Source of the DNA: Bathynomus jamesi
Taxonomy: Eukaryota; Arthropoda; Malacostraca; Isopoda; Cirolanidae
Length of the DNA stretch: 64,000 nucleotides
Direction: 5' to 3'
NCBI GenBank assembly: GCA_023014485.1
Contig: JAJOZX010001736.1
Coordinates: 186,001 to 250,000, forward strand
Shown piece after piece: positions 52,861-63,039 of the stretch. Under the pieces are notes generated by a model. It worked only from the letters and a program-made list of their open reading frames with translations. It had not been told where the DNA came from and made no database searches. How positions within the stretch are numbered: the stretch's first letter is position 1; each line of letters begins with the position of its first letter. The translations under genes were made by a program, and so were the position numbers.

Positions 52861-52998
52861 ATTATTATTTTCGAAACTTCATGTGCGATATTTTCTAATA
52901 TTTTTTTTTATGGCCTGGCCTGCCTTTTAACCGACTGTTTTGAGATACTTATGTTTAGTGCCTAGCTTAGCCCAGCCATTTCGTTGAGTTCTAATTAG

Positions 52999-53165
52999 GC
53001 ATTTGAATGAGTGAGGCCCATGGTGTAATGGTTATCATATCTGACCGGCAATCGGAAGATCCCGGGTTCGATTCCCGGGTGGTTACCTCATTTTTTCATT
53101 TGTTTCGTTCTCTCTCTCATCTTGCGCGGAATATCTCCTATACAAGCGTCGTTCTTTACGTTAAT
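52999..53165 (+). mobile_element. tRNA-derived SINE T, copy 1
   Basis: Box A CATGGTGTAATGGTTATC. Anticodon arm TCTGACCGGCAATCGGA, a five-pair stem with a GGC anticodon position. T-arm CCGGGTTCGATTCCCGG with box B. Then a body ending ATACAAGCGTCGTTCTTTAC. Acceptor pairing is degenerate, so it is a SINE rather than a tRNA gene. Confidence 0.85.
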
Positions 53166-53261
53166 TATACTGCGTGTTTGCAGTTAAATGTATATAATGT
53201 TACGGCATGCGGGAGGTGCCCTCTTGGGGCATTGGTTTCTGCGCGTATGTAGAAGAATTAT

Positions 53262-53426
53262 GGCATTTGAATGAGTGAGGCCCATGGTGTAATGGTTATC
53301 ATATCTGACCGGCAATCGGAAGATCCAGGGTTCGATTCCCGGGTGGTTACCTCATTTTTTCATTTGTTTCGTTCTCTCTCTCTCATCTTGCGCGGAATAT
53401 CTCCTATACAAGCGTCGTTCTTTACG

Positions 53427-53430
<4 letters not shown>
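53262..53430 (+). mobile_element. tRNA-derived SINE T, copy 2
   Basis: Almost identical to copy 1. A single C-to-A change breaks the first T-stem pair (GATCCAGGG), and there is one extra TC in the CT tract. Separated from copy 1 by 96 unrelated bases. Both copies share the preceding GGCATTTGAATGAGTGAG. It ends in a (TA)n tract (53431-53465). Confidence 0.88.
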
Positions 53431-53465
<35 letters not shown>

Positions 53466-53467
<2 letters not shown>

Positions 53468-53570
53468 TAATCATGACATCTAGCGTACATTATCTTAATA
53501 TGAGGGCCATGTAAAGCCTAAAACTTAACCCCATATTAAATAAAATAAAGTAATTGTATTCGGGTGAGAG
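53466..53570. repeat. Direct repeat R, copy 1
   Basis: Begins CTTAATCATGACATCTAGCG and includes ATATTAAATAAAATAAAGTA. Repeated at 53719-53822. Both copies are preceded by a TA-rich microsatellite. Confidence 0.85.
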
Positions 53571-53718
53571 CCGCATGAAAATAACATATAAAACCCTCTT
53601 TCTCTGTGCACGCACACAGTCATACAGGTCATACAGTCACGGGAATAAAGCGCACACACACACACACACACACATATATATAAATATATATATATATATA
53701 TGTATGTATGTATATATA

Positions 53719-53822
53719 CTTAATCATGACATCTAGCATACATTATCTTAATGTGAGAATCCTGTAAAACCTAAAACGTAACTCCATATTAAATAAAATA
53801 GACTAATTGTATTTGGGTGAGA
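53719..53822. repeat. Direct repeat R, copy 2
   Basis: Same 105-bp unit as 53466-53570 with about ten differences. The spacer holds (CA)n/(TA)n (53650-53718). Confidence 0.85.
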
Positions 53823-53944
53823 AACTCGTACAAAAAATTTCGTGTATTTCAAAGTAATTCAATGGAGTTCTTTTAAAACCGTTCAGAATATCCATATTTT
53901 CTTTAACCCCAGTTAGAAACATTTTTATACCACATAAAAGTATA

Positions 53945-54125
53945 AACAAGCTTGTCACTCCACCTTAGGGCTATAATTTAACACGGGATCAGAACCTTGT
54001 CGCCACACGGTGAGCCAGAAATTATAAAGTCCTCGCCCGGACTCGAACTCACCATCCTCCAATCAGCAGCCACAGTTTTTACTACTAAGATACCCAGGGT
54101 ACCCATTTATCTACCAACTAATTTT
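53945..54125 (-). mobile_element. tRNA-derived SINE V, copy 2
   Basis: Minus strand: GGGTACCCTGGGTATCTTAG, then GCTGATTGGAGGATGGTGAG and box B GAGTTCGAGTCC. The tail AAGGTGGAGTGACAAGCTTG corresponds to copy 1 at 37.14-37.28 kb. The flanking ACCAACTAATTTTTATTG is also similar. Confidence 0.6.
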
Positions 54126-54133
54126 TATTGCGT

Positions 54134-54190
<57 letters not shown>

Positions 54191-54192
<2 letters not shown>

Positions 54193-54439
54193 AGGGTAAT
54201 TCAATAAGTATCCGCACTTTTTATTTTCACAATTTTATTTTTACATTTGATACATTATAAACACATCACTTCTCAACATAGTCTCCCTGTTTCTCAATAC
54301 ACTTAGTCCAGCAATCTACAAGCTTCCTAATGCCATCACAAAAGAATGTTTTTGGCTGTGTGCGTAGCCAGTCATGCACCGCCTCCTTCAGGTCATCATC
54401 GCCTTGGAATCGCTGACCTCTCAAAGCGTCTTTTAGTGG
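54191..54439 (-). mobile_element. Mariner 3-prime end fused to gene X
   Basis: The end CGAGGGTAATTCAATAAGTA marks the mariner terminus at 54191. Minus-strand codons read LKDALRGQRFQGDDDLKEAV, HDWLRTQPKTFF and CIEKQGDYVEK, the characteristic C-terminus of mariner transposases. Only the last 57 codons and the terminus remain. The other end and the catalytic core are missing. Confidence 0.85.
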
Positions 54440-55503
54440 TCCTGGTTCACAAATAATGCTGACGTGCTCTTCTGTATCTCTGTCCCGGTGGCCATGTCCT
54501 GCGGCGTCTCGTACATTTTTCATCGTTCTATCCTTTCGACCGTCGAAGTACAATCCAGGAAAGTCTGTCATACTGCTGTCTAGTTTTGTCAGTTCTTGAC
54601 GAGTTCTACTTCTTTCTCGGCGAATTTTACTACGAGCAATGACTTTGGAGGTGTCATTTGTAGACACAATTCCAATGTCTTGTAGCACGGATGATGCAAT
54701 AACGGCTGCTGCTCGATCTGAGACGCCCGTTCTATCGCACGCTTTAGCCAAACATGGTAATCGTACAGTCATCGTCATTCTTTGACGTTTACTCTCCAGT
54801 GTCGATAGATCAGGTTTACAGTGTGACTTAGATAGGGTGTATTCTTCGTCGCTGTTGTCGGTGTCGTCGTCCTTGTCTTCCTCGTTGTAGCTTCCAGAAT
54901 TGCATTGCTGCTTCGATTGTTCTTGGTGAATGCTTGTCTTCTCGATTCACAGACTTTCCTGGATATTTTCTTCTGTAGCTTTGTTGTTTCCACCAAATCG
55001 ATGCCTCCTATAATCATCTTTCTGGCTCCTCTCTGGTCCTCTAGAAACTTTCTTTCTTTGAGTGGTACTTTGTCCGCTCTTTCGCACTTACAGCTCATGA
55101 CGAAATCTACACATTTGCATTTGCTAATGTCGAAGAGTTTATCTGCGTCTTCTCTGAACTGTTCAAGTTGTTGCTTGTAGTTGTCGTTGTCCTTCCGAGC
55201 TTTGTATGGTTTCAAGATTTTCTTGTATTTCTCGTTGTACGGTCTGAGCGTTTCAATCACTCGTCCGTGCGTCACGGTCGGAAGAGACGCTTTCTCCCAA
55301 ACAAGTTCAACACCAACGCAAACTTTTTTTGATACTTCGGCGAACGGTGGATATTTGTTATTCTTCGTTGTCAGCTGTTGTCTTGTATGGATGTAAGCCT
55401 TCATAACATCAGCGTAGGTGGGAAGAACATTTGTGGGTATCTCGCGTGGCGCGCCAAAAATCACACATGCCGCCTTCTCCCTCGTAATAATTTCCATTCT
55501 GAA
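54266..55503 (-). pseudogene. Gene X: unclassified multicopy arthropod ORF ending in a mariner tail
   Basis: Minus strand from ATG 55503, just after a poly-pyrimidine AG acceptor (55504-55520). The N-terminal part has LPTYADVMKAYIHTRQQL and a long basic helical segment; a Cys cluster KCKCVDFVMSCKCE follows. A frameshift lies near 54890, after which the acidic stretch NEEDKDDDTDNSDEEY leads to CDRTGVSDRAAAVIASSVLQ, KIRRERSRTRQEL, GLYFDGRKDRT and EEHVSIICEPG. At about 54440 the frame passes without a break into a mariner C-terminus and stops at 54266. I recall the gene X part as a multicopy predicted-protein family of arthropods and cnidarians without known function. The YFDGRKD strand could be the first Asp of an RNase H-like fold (inference). 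Confidence 0.7.
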
Positions 55504-55520
55504 AAAAAAAAACAATTATT

Positions 55521-56340
55521 ATAAATTGTAAGCAATGTAAGACTATTAAAGAATTTCTGCAAGAAAAAGAAATATCAAATTAATACTGTCACACTCACTT
55601 GTCAAACACCAATAAACAGATATCAATATGTAATTAACTTACTTTTAATATCAAGTTTCACGAAAAAATGATGATAACAGCACAAATAACCTTCAATTCT
55701 CACTGCCACATGTGCACTGAGCTTGGCGGAGCAGCCGCGCTTTGCATATTACTCACTCTCCCCCCACTCCCAATCTCCCATCCCCTCTGACTCACGGACT
55801 GCATATGTTATCGCACCAAATCACTACCATCACTGAAACTAGCATTAAATCAATGTATGATTAACTAAACTCTTTCTTATCTCACTTACTCACATCAGCT
55901 CTAATAATTTGGCCACCCTCTGTAATTGCCATTAATTTACATTCCACACATGTTGTAATCTTAAATGTCAACCTCAAGTATGCAATAACACAGTCTACAG
56001 CAAACTAAGCTGTTAATTATTTGCATAAACATGGATGAAAGACCAGCATCTTGGATGACTCCTGATGGGCAAAGCGATCGTTAAAACATGAAATATGCCA
56101 TATATTAAAATCGCTGGTGGTCAATCAAGCAATGCTTCAATTGTATTATAATTTCACATGCTTGTTTCTAAAGCCCATTGGCAACTTTTCCACACTCAAG
56201 TAAATTAAAAATCCAAAAATGATATTTTCACTCCACCTTAATGACAAGCCCCATTATGTGAATGTTGCAACTAATCTATTAACTAATATCTCGATATATA
56301 TAAGAACGATTGCTGAATAAAATTTCCCATTCGGTGATGG
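55521..56340. other. Non-coding; upstream of gene X and of the Polinton block
   Basis: Probable 5-prime intron and promoter of gene X. No gene found. TATATATAAG at 56293-56302 could be a TATA box for the plus-strand Polinton genes. Confidence 0.4.
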
Positions 56341-56376
56341 GAGCTTAACAGTAAAGCTACACTTTCGTCGGTTATA

Positions 56377-56703
56377 ATGAACCGAAGGCCATTCACAGTC
56401 TATCGAGGGGTGAGATATCAGCGAGGGAGTGAGCTTGGATCCATTTTTTCAACCATACTACGCACCGCTGTCCCACTGTTGAAGAAGGGTGCTAGATATC
56501 TATGGAGGAAGGCGTTACAATCAGGTATTAACGCGGCAGAAGACATTATGGGTGGAACTAAACCTAAAGAAGCTCTAAAAGAATATTTAAAACGTACACG
56601 GGACGAAATCATGAAAGATGCAAAGAGAAAAATGCGTGGTGGCGGAAAAAAGAGAGCTGGCAGGAAGAAGGGGTTACCATCATGTGAGCTAAACGTAAAA
56701 TGA
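56377..56703 (+). CDS. Small basic Polinton protein, pVI/pX-like
   Basis: 108 codons, intact. N-terminal RGVRYQRGSELGS is followed by an amphipathic/hydrophobic helix (FSTILRTAVPLLKKGARYL), a second helix with AEDIMGGTKPKEA, and a very basic C-terminus (KRKMRGGGKKRAGRKKG). This is the layout of minor capsid proteins of adenovirus-like elements, which act in membrane lysis or as core proteins within the particle. It stands just upstream of the capsid gene, as often in Polintons. Only this gene of the block is uninterrupted. The capsid and protease genes beside it are broken. Confidence 0.6.
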   Translation: MNRRPFTVYRGVRYQRGSELGSIFSTILRTAVPLLKKGARYLWRKALQSGINAAEDIMGGTKPKEALKEYLKRTRDEIMKDAKRKMRGGGKKRAGRKKGLPSCELNVK

Positions 56704-56841
56704 ACGAAAAAAGAAGTGTTCTAAGCGTATGAAGCCTATGGCTGATCATTTTTTTAATTGATATAAGCTGAGGACACTACTCTCACGAATCATAGGCTGA
56801 TTACTAGTTGTCGAGAGAGGTGGTACTATTTCTGACTCGTC

Positions 56842-58075
56842 ATGGCGCGTTTCATCCATCCGTGTAGTTCACAATGCTGTAAATCGGAACTGTCCCTCTT
56901 TGATATGCTCCCCCCCACTCAGGTCTTTATTGAGCATAGCGACTTTATTACAATTAACCCACTAAACACAATTAGTTCGCCGAGTGTCCTTATAGAATTC
57001 GTGATACCCAGCTCAGGCCGTTACTTTTTTGACCTGAGCTGCATGCACATGTACGCTAAATTGCGTACATCACATTCAGATGGAACGGATTGCGATGACA
57101 GTTACCCTGTATACCCTGAAACCAACTTTCTACACTCCATATTCAGCCAGTGTGAGGTGTATTTAAATCAGTTTAACATCTCGGCAGGAACGGGGTATTA
57201 TCATCTATGAGCCTATCTGGAAAATTTCCTCAACTTTTCAAAAGAAGCGAAAGACACCTTTTTAACCGCCGAGGGCTATTTTCAGACTAATGATGGAAGT
57301 AGTATAAAGGATAAGTTTAAAAATTCTAAAAAAAAGATACACGAGGGTTTTGGTCGTCTTCATACAGACTTCACGTTCCAGGAGAAACTGCTTATGAACG
57401 GCGTCGATCTGAAACTAAAGCTCAACCGCACGAGTTCTGAGATCTGCATAAATCTGGGGTCTGATCAAGAAGAGGGCGCAAAACCCGTTGTGATTCACAT
57501 AATGGAAACGTATTTACGTTTACGCCGAGTGAAATTAAGTTCACAAAAACAAATAGAAATTGAGAAAAACTTAATACACGCCACAGTAAAATACCCAATT
57601 AACAGAGTACAGATCAAACTATACACGGTCCCCGCCCGGTTGGCTTCGAAGCAACTAGAAAACGTGGCCCTTGGAGTTCTACCTAAAAGGTTATTAATTA
57701 GAATGCAGGACCACGCCTCGGCGAATGGAAAATATAAAAAGAGTGCCTTTAAATTCGAGAATTTCGGCCGTAAAAATATAACTATACGTAAATGGAGTTC
57801 CATTGGGAGGGACCATGATTACGGACTACTCATCAGACGCTGTGTTCCCCTCTGCGCGGGAGCTTATAATAAATAGTCTGGCTCATAATGCAGGTGCCTG
57901 TGACGAACTTGTGTTTGGCGTAACGCAGAAAGAATTTGTGAAAAAATTTAACATTTATTCATTTGATATTACCCGTGACTTGTCTGCTGGCGTAAACACA
58001 CACTTAAGTCCACAACAAAGTGGGAACATCTCAGTCAGGTTGGAATTTGCCAACCCTCTTAGACACGCCTATTAG
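56842..58075 (+). pseudogene. Polinton capsid protein, F54H12.2 type, broken
   Basis: About 411 codons from ATG 56842 to TAG 58073-58075, with one in-frame TGA (57208-57210) and one frameshift near 57800. Early motifs: LPPTQVFIEHSD (near 56910), FLHSIFSQCEVYLNQ (57124-57170) and, after the stop, the region with AKDTFLTAEGYFQT (57250) and QEKLLMNGVDLKLKL (57385-57425). The late part lies in another frame (57803-58075; FDITRDLSAGVNTHLSP). This protein family is found in animal Mavericks and adintoviruses and forms the icosahedral shell; I treat it as the major capsid type (family knowledge, not tested here). Both lesions preclude a full product. Confidence 0.8.
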
Positions 58076-58149
58076 CGTACTCGTGTACATCGAATCACAG
58101 GTTCTAATAGAAGTTAACCGTTTCAGGAACGTGGTCACTGACTTTTAAA

Positions 58150-58635
58150 ATGGACGCGAACACACTCTAGAGAGTGATGAAAAGTGATCGAACCACACGC
58201 TCCAAATTTATCTGTGTGTTTGCGAAGAATGAAATATTGAAATTTCCAACTACGAGAAACTAGTACGGAATTATCATGAAGACCGACATTGTAGTGTGTG
58301 TGGGGATTCATTGGTTTGCAATCTATTTTAAAAATAGGGAAAGAATGTACTATTTTGATTCACTCGGCACTCAGCCCTGGAATGACCCTGTGGTTGTACA
58401 ATTTATCGAACAGATACATGTACCTGAAGTATGGAATCGTTACCGCCTCCATGGATATTTTAGTAAGACGTGCGGCATGTATAGTCTTTCATTTCTCCTG
58501 CACATGTCACGGGGAAAGGGATTTATTAATTTTTTAAAATTATTCAATTTGTGCGACACTGAAATGAATGATAAAACAGTATGCAGACAAATAAAAAAAA
58601 GGTTCCAATATGTTAGCACCCGCTGTATTGTGTAA
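58150..58635 (+). pseudogene. Adenain-like cysteine protease, broken
   Basis: A frame of 162 codons opens at ATG 58150 and ends at TAA 58633-58635. TAG stops occur at codon 7 (58168-58170) and in the ARN/YGI region (about 58261-58263). From 58276 on it is intact. Catalytic features are visible: GIHWFAIYF (His), YYFDSLGTQPW (acidic partner region) and SKTCGMYSLSFLL (Cys nucleophile). Adenain processes capsid precursors in adenoviruses and Polintons. Its position after the capsid gene fits a Polinton. Confidence 0.8.
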
Positions 58636-58640
58636 ATGTG

Positions 58641-59333
58641 TGTAGCTATATTGTGTAAAGACGTCTATGTAAAATGCCACCATTAAGACTTATTTGATGG
58701 ACACTGGTTCCGCTTTGTACATGTTTTCTACAATTTAATAAATTAAATAAAAATACATTATGTTTTGTTTTTAACCCCAAAAAATACTTACATTACTTTC
58801 TTTAGGACCTGCCATTCGACCGGATGTGAGCCAATACCTCGACCTCTGTATTCATGGCGCTGGGTTGGCTGTGCGGTAAAGCATCCATATCATTTATTCC
58901 CCTTTCATCACAACGAAAAGTAGCTATAACATGTTCAAGTTTCGTTTCGCTCCTTTAATGAGAAGTTAACATGATTAGTTCATGCTGAATCAAATAAATT
59001 TAAGTAAAATTAAATTAGTTTAATTGAAGTGATACAGTAAGGGAAGATCCCGATTAGGACGCAAGGCAAATTATAATCACAAAGCAGATATCCTGACAGT
59101 TTTCAAACGTAAGACTCCTAAGACATCGTCTGCCGGCAACGGGTCTCGAAGCCGAGCCCGCAGGCAATTCTTAAAAGTATTTAATATTTCTAAAATCCTA
59201 CAGCAGAGCTGTCTAAAAACTTTCAAGTTATCGAGAAATGTACAATTAAAACCACACCATATATCTATATATATACCGAAATAACTGGGACAATAATTAA
59301 AAACAAGTATATATATATATTAGTTACGATAGA
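58641..59333. other. No gene recognised
   Basis: AT-rich flank of the Polinton block. Contains (TA)n at about 59260-59320. No terminal inverted repeat was identified. Confidence 0.4.
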
Positions 59334-60437
59334 AGCGTTCTTCGGGAACCTTATCCTCAATAGGAATATGAAAACAAGAGATACGACTCTCAACATTTAT
59401 TGGCCAAACGTTTCGGTCCACTCAGGGGCCATCTTCACTCTTCAGACTAAATAGAAGCATCTAAAAAACAATCATATAACTAAAGTAAATACAAATGTCA
59501 TAAATATACTGTACAATAATAAAATCTAATACAAAAAGTTTAAAAAAAAAAAACTTGAGGAAAAAAAACTATCTAGATTATAAGACAAAATAAATCTAAA
59601 ACTAAAACAGAACCAACCAAAATTTCAAAATTAAAAATTTAAAAAGTTTAAAAAATTTTAAAATTTTAAAAAAATTAAAAATTTAAAAAAAAAATTTAAA
59701 AAATTAAAAAATGTAAAAATTAAAAAAAAAAAATAAAAAAATAAAAAAAAAAAGACACCTAGATGGTAAAAGTTACAAATGACAAGTGGAGAGAAAGGAA
59801 AGAAGAGAAAACTGCGTAAGTTGCGTTAAAAAGGTGTTGGTTGGTTAGAAAGTATGTAATTTTATCGAGGAAAGGCTGTCGTTTAATTCTGGATTTAATT
59901 TCTTGATAAAAGGGATTCTAAAATTTTAAGATCAAGCGAATTAGAAGCAGACGACAAAATCGCAAAGGAGTCCTAGGGGCACGGGTAGTTATGGGTCTCT
60001 GAATGATGCCGAATAGCAGAGGATTTAGGAGTGGAAAGAGGGCGAGAAGTTCGAAAAGAAAAACCCAAATGTTTCGAAATCCTAAGTTTTAACTGTAGGG
60101 CAGTCTGCCCCACATAACGAATTTGGCAGGTCGCACATGTATATACTGTAAATAAATAACAAAGGATCTCAAAAGCACGGGGAGGTGATCTTTATGGCGA
60201 AAAAAAGATTGCAGAGAATTAGAATTAGAATTAATGATTATAAAGTCGCATTGAGGGAAGTGTCTGTCCAAAATAGAGTGGACATCTTTATTAAGTTGAA
60301 AAGTTATTTGGTCTAAAAAAGGAAGCTTAAGATAAACCTTTTGTTTCGGAACCGTGGACTGAATTATTTTGGGCGAATATAGGTTATTTAGAAAATTAGA
60401 AATTAAAGTCTCAATAGTCAAAGTACAATAAAAGTTA
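59334..60437 (-). mobile_element. Penelope-like element, left (minus) copy
   Basis: Minus strand. At 60340-60180, KVYLKLPFLDQITFQLNKD and SLQSFFRHKDHLPVLLRS are the conserved segment between the RT and GIY-YIG domains of Penelope-like elements. The GIY-YIG start (VRPAKFVMWGRLPYS frame, about 60130-60090) follows with a frame disturbance. The 3-prime region down to 59334 contains a T-rich stretch (59540-59755) and GTGGACCGAAACGTTTGGCC (about 59400). The complementary copy is at 61655-63770. Confidence 0.8.
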
Positions 60438-60439
60438 TA

Positions 60440-61648
60440 CAGGGTGTCCCATAAGTCCGGCTGCATAGGAAATATAATAAAAAAAGCAAAACAAAAGCTT
60501 TTATTTACAGAACGTGCTCAATATGTCCACCATTGTTTTCAATACACAAATTCATACGTGATACCCAGTCACCAAGCACACGTTGAATGATGTCAGGAGT
60601 AATGGTGTTAGATGCCCCAATAATGCGCTGCCGCAAATGTTCAACACTCCTAATTTTCTCTGCGTATACCAGCGCTTACAAGTGGCCCCAGAGATAAAAA
60701 TCTAGTGGCGTGAGATCCGGGCTTCTAGCTGGCCATTCCACAGGCCCTCGACGTCCTATCCGATGACCAGGGAATTGTTGGTACAGGTATTCCCTTACTT
60801 GGGTGCTGTAATGTGCAGGAGCGCCGTCTTGCTGGAACCATGTTGGGAAATTTACTTCGTTCAAGACAATGGGAAATGCTTCTTCCTTGAGCATACGTAG
60901 GTAGGTGCCGCCAGTGACATGTTCATCGTAAAAGAGGGGGCCAATGATGCGATCCTTCCAAATGCCACACCATACCATCACCCGAGATGCACCTTGTTCC
61001 TTTGTAGAGGTATACCAGTGAGGGTTGTTTTGAGACCAGTAGCGGGTGTTCTGTCGATTTACTTCACCATTTCCATAAAAAACAGCCTCGTCACTGAACA
61101 CAATGTTGGATGGGAAATTGGCATCCCGAGCATATTGTTCCATAGCCCATTCACAAAATTCCATCCACCGGTCGAGATCATCTTCGCTTAATTTCTGTAG
61201 GATCTGAAGTTTATATGGATGCCATTTGTGAGCCTGAAGAATGCGATGGATGCTACTTTTCGACACTCCTGTCTCGGCGGACAATCGCCGAAGAGACTTT
61301 TTGGGACTTCTGTTAAAATGAGCCAGGGTAGCAGTCGCTGTATCATCGTCAGTGGACCTCCTTGAAGGTCCATTGCGTGGTTCATCTTCTATGGATCCTG
61401 TTTCCTTAAACTTTGCAACAAGTCTGCTAACACAACTCTGTGTTATTGGCTCGCGGTCTGGATGCAGTCTGTTAAATTCAGCAGCGGCCTCTCTTTGACT
61501 CCGATTTCTTATGAGTAGAATTATCTGGATTCATTCTTCCTTGCTCACAGACATTACGGCCTGTAGAAAGAGAAAAATATAAATTATGGTTTGTAGAAAT
61601 AGAAAAATATGAATTTCTCCTATGATGCCGGACTTATGGGACACCCTG
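60440..61648 (-). mobile_element. DD41D mariner-like element at the Penelope hinge, 1209 bp
   Basis: Ends CAGGGTGTCCCATAAGTCCG at 60440, with the complement at 61627-61648. TA precedes the left end (60438-60439), but the right end is followed by TCG, so the right target copy is missing. Contains a full-length transposase frame with two stops. It lies exactly between the two inverted Penelope-like copies. Confidence 0.9.
60505..61554 (-). pseudogene. DD41D mariner-like transposase, full length with two stops
   Basis: A single frame of 349 codons from ATG 61554 to TAA 60505-60507. TGA at codon 8 and TAA at about 60676 (after FYLWGHL) are the only lesions. N-terminal helix-turn-helix part: REAAAEFNRLHPDREP, SCVSRLVAKFKETGS, then SLRRLSAETGVSKSSIHRIL. 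Catalytic: NIVFSDEAVFYGNGEVNRQN (Asp1), TWFQQDGAPAHYS (Asp2), [19 protein letters not shown] (Asp3, 41 residues after Asp2). C-terminus GGHIEHVL resembles GEHFEHLA of the element at 22.5 kb. Acts by cut-and-paste at TA sites when intact. Two point mutations from an open frame, so recently active. Confidence 0.92.
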
Positions 61649-61695
61649 TCGTTAAATTATAGTGCTTTTGAGATCCTTTGTTATTTATTTATATA

Positions 61696-63036
61696 AGTGG
61701 TTCCAAAAAACCTTAGCACCCTCCATTTGCAGCTTACATGTTTACTTATATCGAAATAGTTTTTAGTGATTATAAAAATATATAAAATTCTTTATTTATT
61801 GCAGGTATTAAAATTACTCTAGCTGATAAAGTGATAATATAATGGCTTCTCAATTAATTGGTGATTCGGTGAGGCAACGTGTGATAGATCGCATACGAGC
61901 AATAACATTTCGGGAAGCTCGTGATGCTGGAGCCACCTTTATAACACGTACATGGGTTGCCAAAAAGTTGCGAAGAAGTGAGTACTTCGTCAAAAGAAAT
62001 TGGAATAAAACTTTGGATGAATGTGAAATGGATACAACCAAATCTGGGCGCCCAAATTTGCCACTCTCTCAGGAAACAAACGACATCATTGAAAGCGGTA
62101 CGCGTAAGCGGAACAACAGCTGTACTAAACTTTCTAGAGAGATCGAAGTGTTGAGAGGAAAGATCGTTAGTGGTGAGATCATTCGACTGTACCGTCATAG
62201 GCAGGGTTTAAAGCCTTGGCATGAACTTCCAAAGCCAAGAAAAACAACTTAACACCGATGACAGAATGTGGTTTGCCCATTATCTTGAAGATTGGAATGT
62301 GGATGATTTCATGCATTTAGCTGTCTCCGATGAATTTTTTGTTTACGTAACACGTCGGCCTATCTACCAAAATGATCGAGTGTGGGCCACAACACCAGAT
62401 GAAATCGATGACAATGAACATTATCGCGAATTATTAAAAAGTCCAGACTGTGTTGGTGTGTTTGTTTTGTTCACTGCAAAGAAGTTCATGTGGGTGCTGA
62501 AGCCAAATGGTCAGAGTTGGGATGGACAGTGTTTTCGTGATATTATTCTATCCCAGCATGTCATTCCTTTTCTAAGAAACCCAAACAATGTTATGGATGT
62601 CGATCAGGTCACACTTCTGCACGATAAGGCCCCCTGCTTTAAGGCATTAGCCACTCAACAGTTGTTGCGGAACCATGAGATCGATTGCTTTGGAAGTAGA
62701 ATGGCCATGAAATTCTCCTGACCTGAACGTCTGTGAACACATTGGATCAGTTATAAAGGACAAGGTTGAATGTCTCTTGTTTCAAGAACCTTAAGCAAAT
62801 CGATTTTCGAAGGATACAATGACGCAACACATTGAAACTGTTTTAGCAAATTTACGTAACGATCAAGATCTATTCACGTCACTTTTGGCAAGCTACCCAA
62901 AGCGAATTCAGGCTGCCTTGGAAGCCAATGGCGGGAGCACCAAGTTTTAATTGTTTCTCATTAAATGCAGGATTAAATTTTCTAAATCTAATGATTTAGG
63001 CCATGGGCGTGGGGGCTAAGGTTTATTGGAGCCCCG
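61696..63036 (+). mobile_element. Tc1-like element in the right Penelope copy, 1341 bp
   Basis: Inverted ends AGTGGTTCCAAAAAACCTTA and the complement at about 63010-63036 (about 22 of 27 match). TA flanks both ends (61694-61695, 63037-63038). Removing it restores continuity with the left Penelope copy (TTATTTATTTA then CATGTGCGACC). Confidence 0.88.
61842..62950 (+). pseudogene. Tc1-like transposase, broken
   Basis: Starts at ATG 61842 (MASQLIGDSVRQRVIDRI), with a paired-type helix-turn-helix region (TWVAKKLRRSEYFVKRNW, KSGRPNLPLSQETNDII). A frameshift near 62245 moves it to the frame with FMHLAVSDEFFVYVTRRPIY (Asp1) and VTLLHDKAPCFKALATQQLL (Asp2). A second frameshift near 62685 and a TGA (62710-62712) precede NSPDLNVCEHIGSVIKDKV (third acidic residue Glu, roughly 36 residues after Asp2). 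The C-terminus ends at TAA 62948-62950. About 368 codons, near Tc1 length. The W-for-HKAPCF region differs from classic Tc1 (QQDNDPKH), suggesting a divergent Tc1 subgroup. Confidence 0.85.
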
Positions 63037-63039
63037 TAC

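Larger units (their letters stand above)
56340..58640 (+). mobile_element. Maverick/Polinton (adintovirus-like) fragment
   Basis: Three collinear plus-strand genes of the structural/maturation set: a small basic pVI/pX-like protein, an F54H12.2-type capsid protein and an adenain-like cysteine protease. Spacing is short. Polymerase B, integrase, ATPase and terminal repeats were not found within the window, so this is a partial, decayed copy. Base composition is less AT-rich than the flanks. Confidence 0.8.

Noticed and set aside
52999..53430. Functional tRNA genes
   Set aside because: D, anticodon and T arms can be drawn, but the acceptor stem does not pair properly, U33 is replaced by C, and a conserved non-tRNA body follows in both copies. 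They are SINEs.
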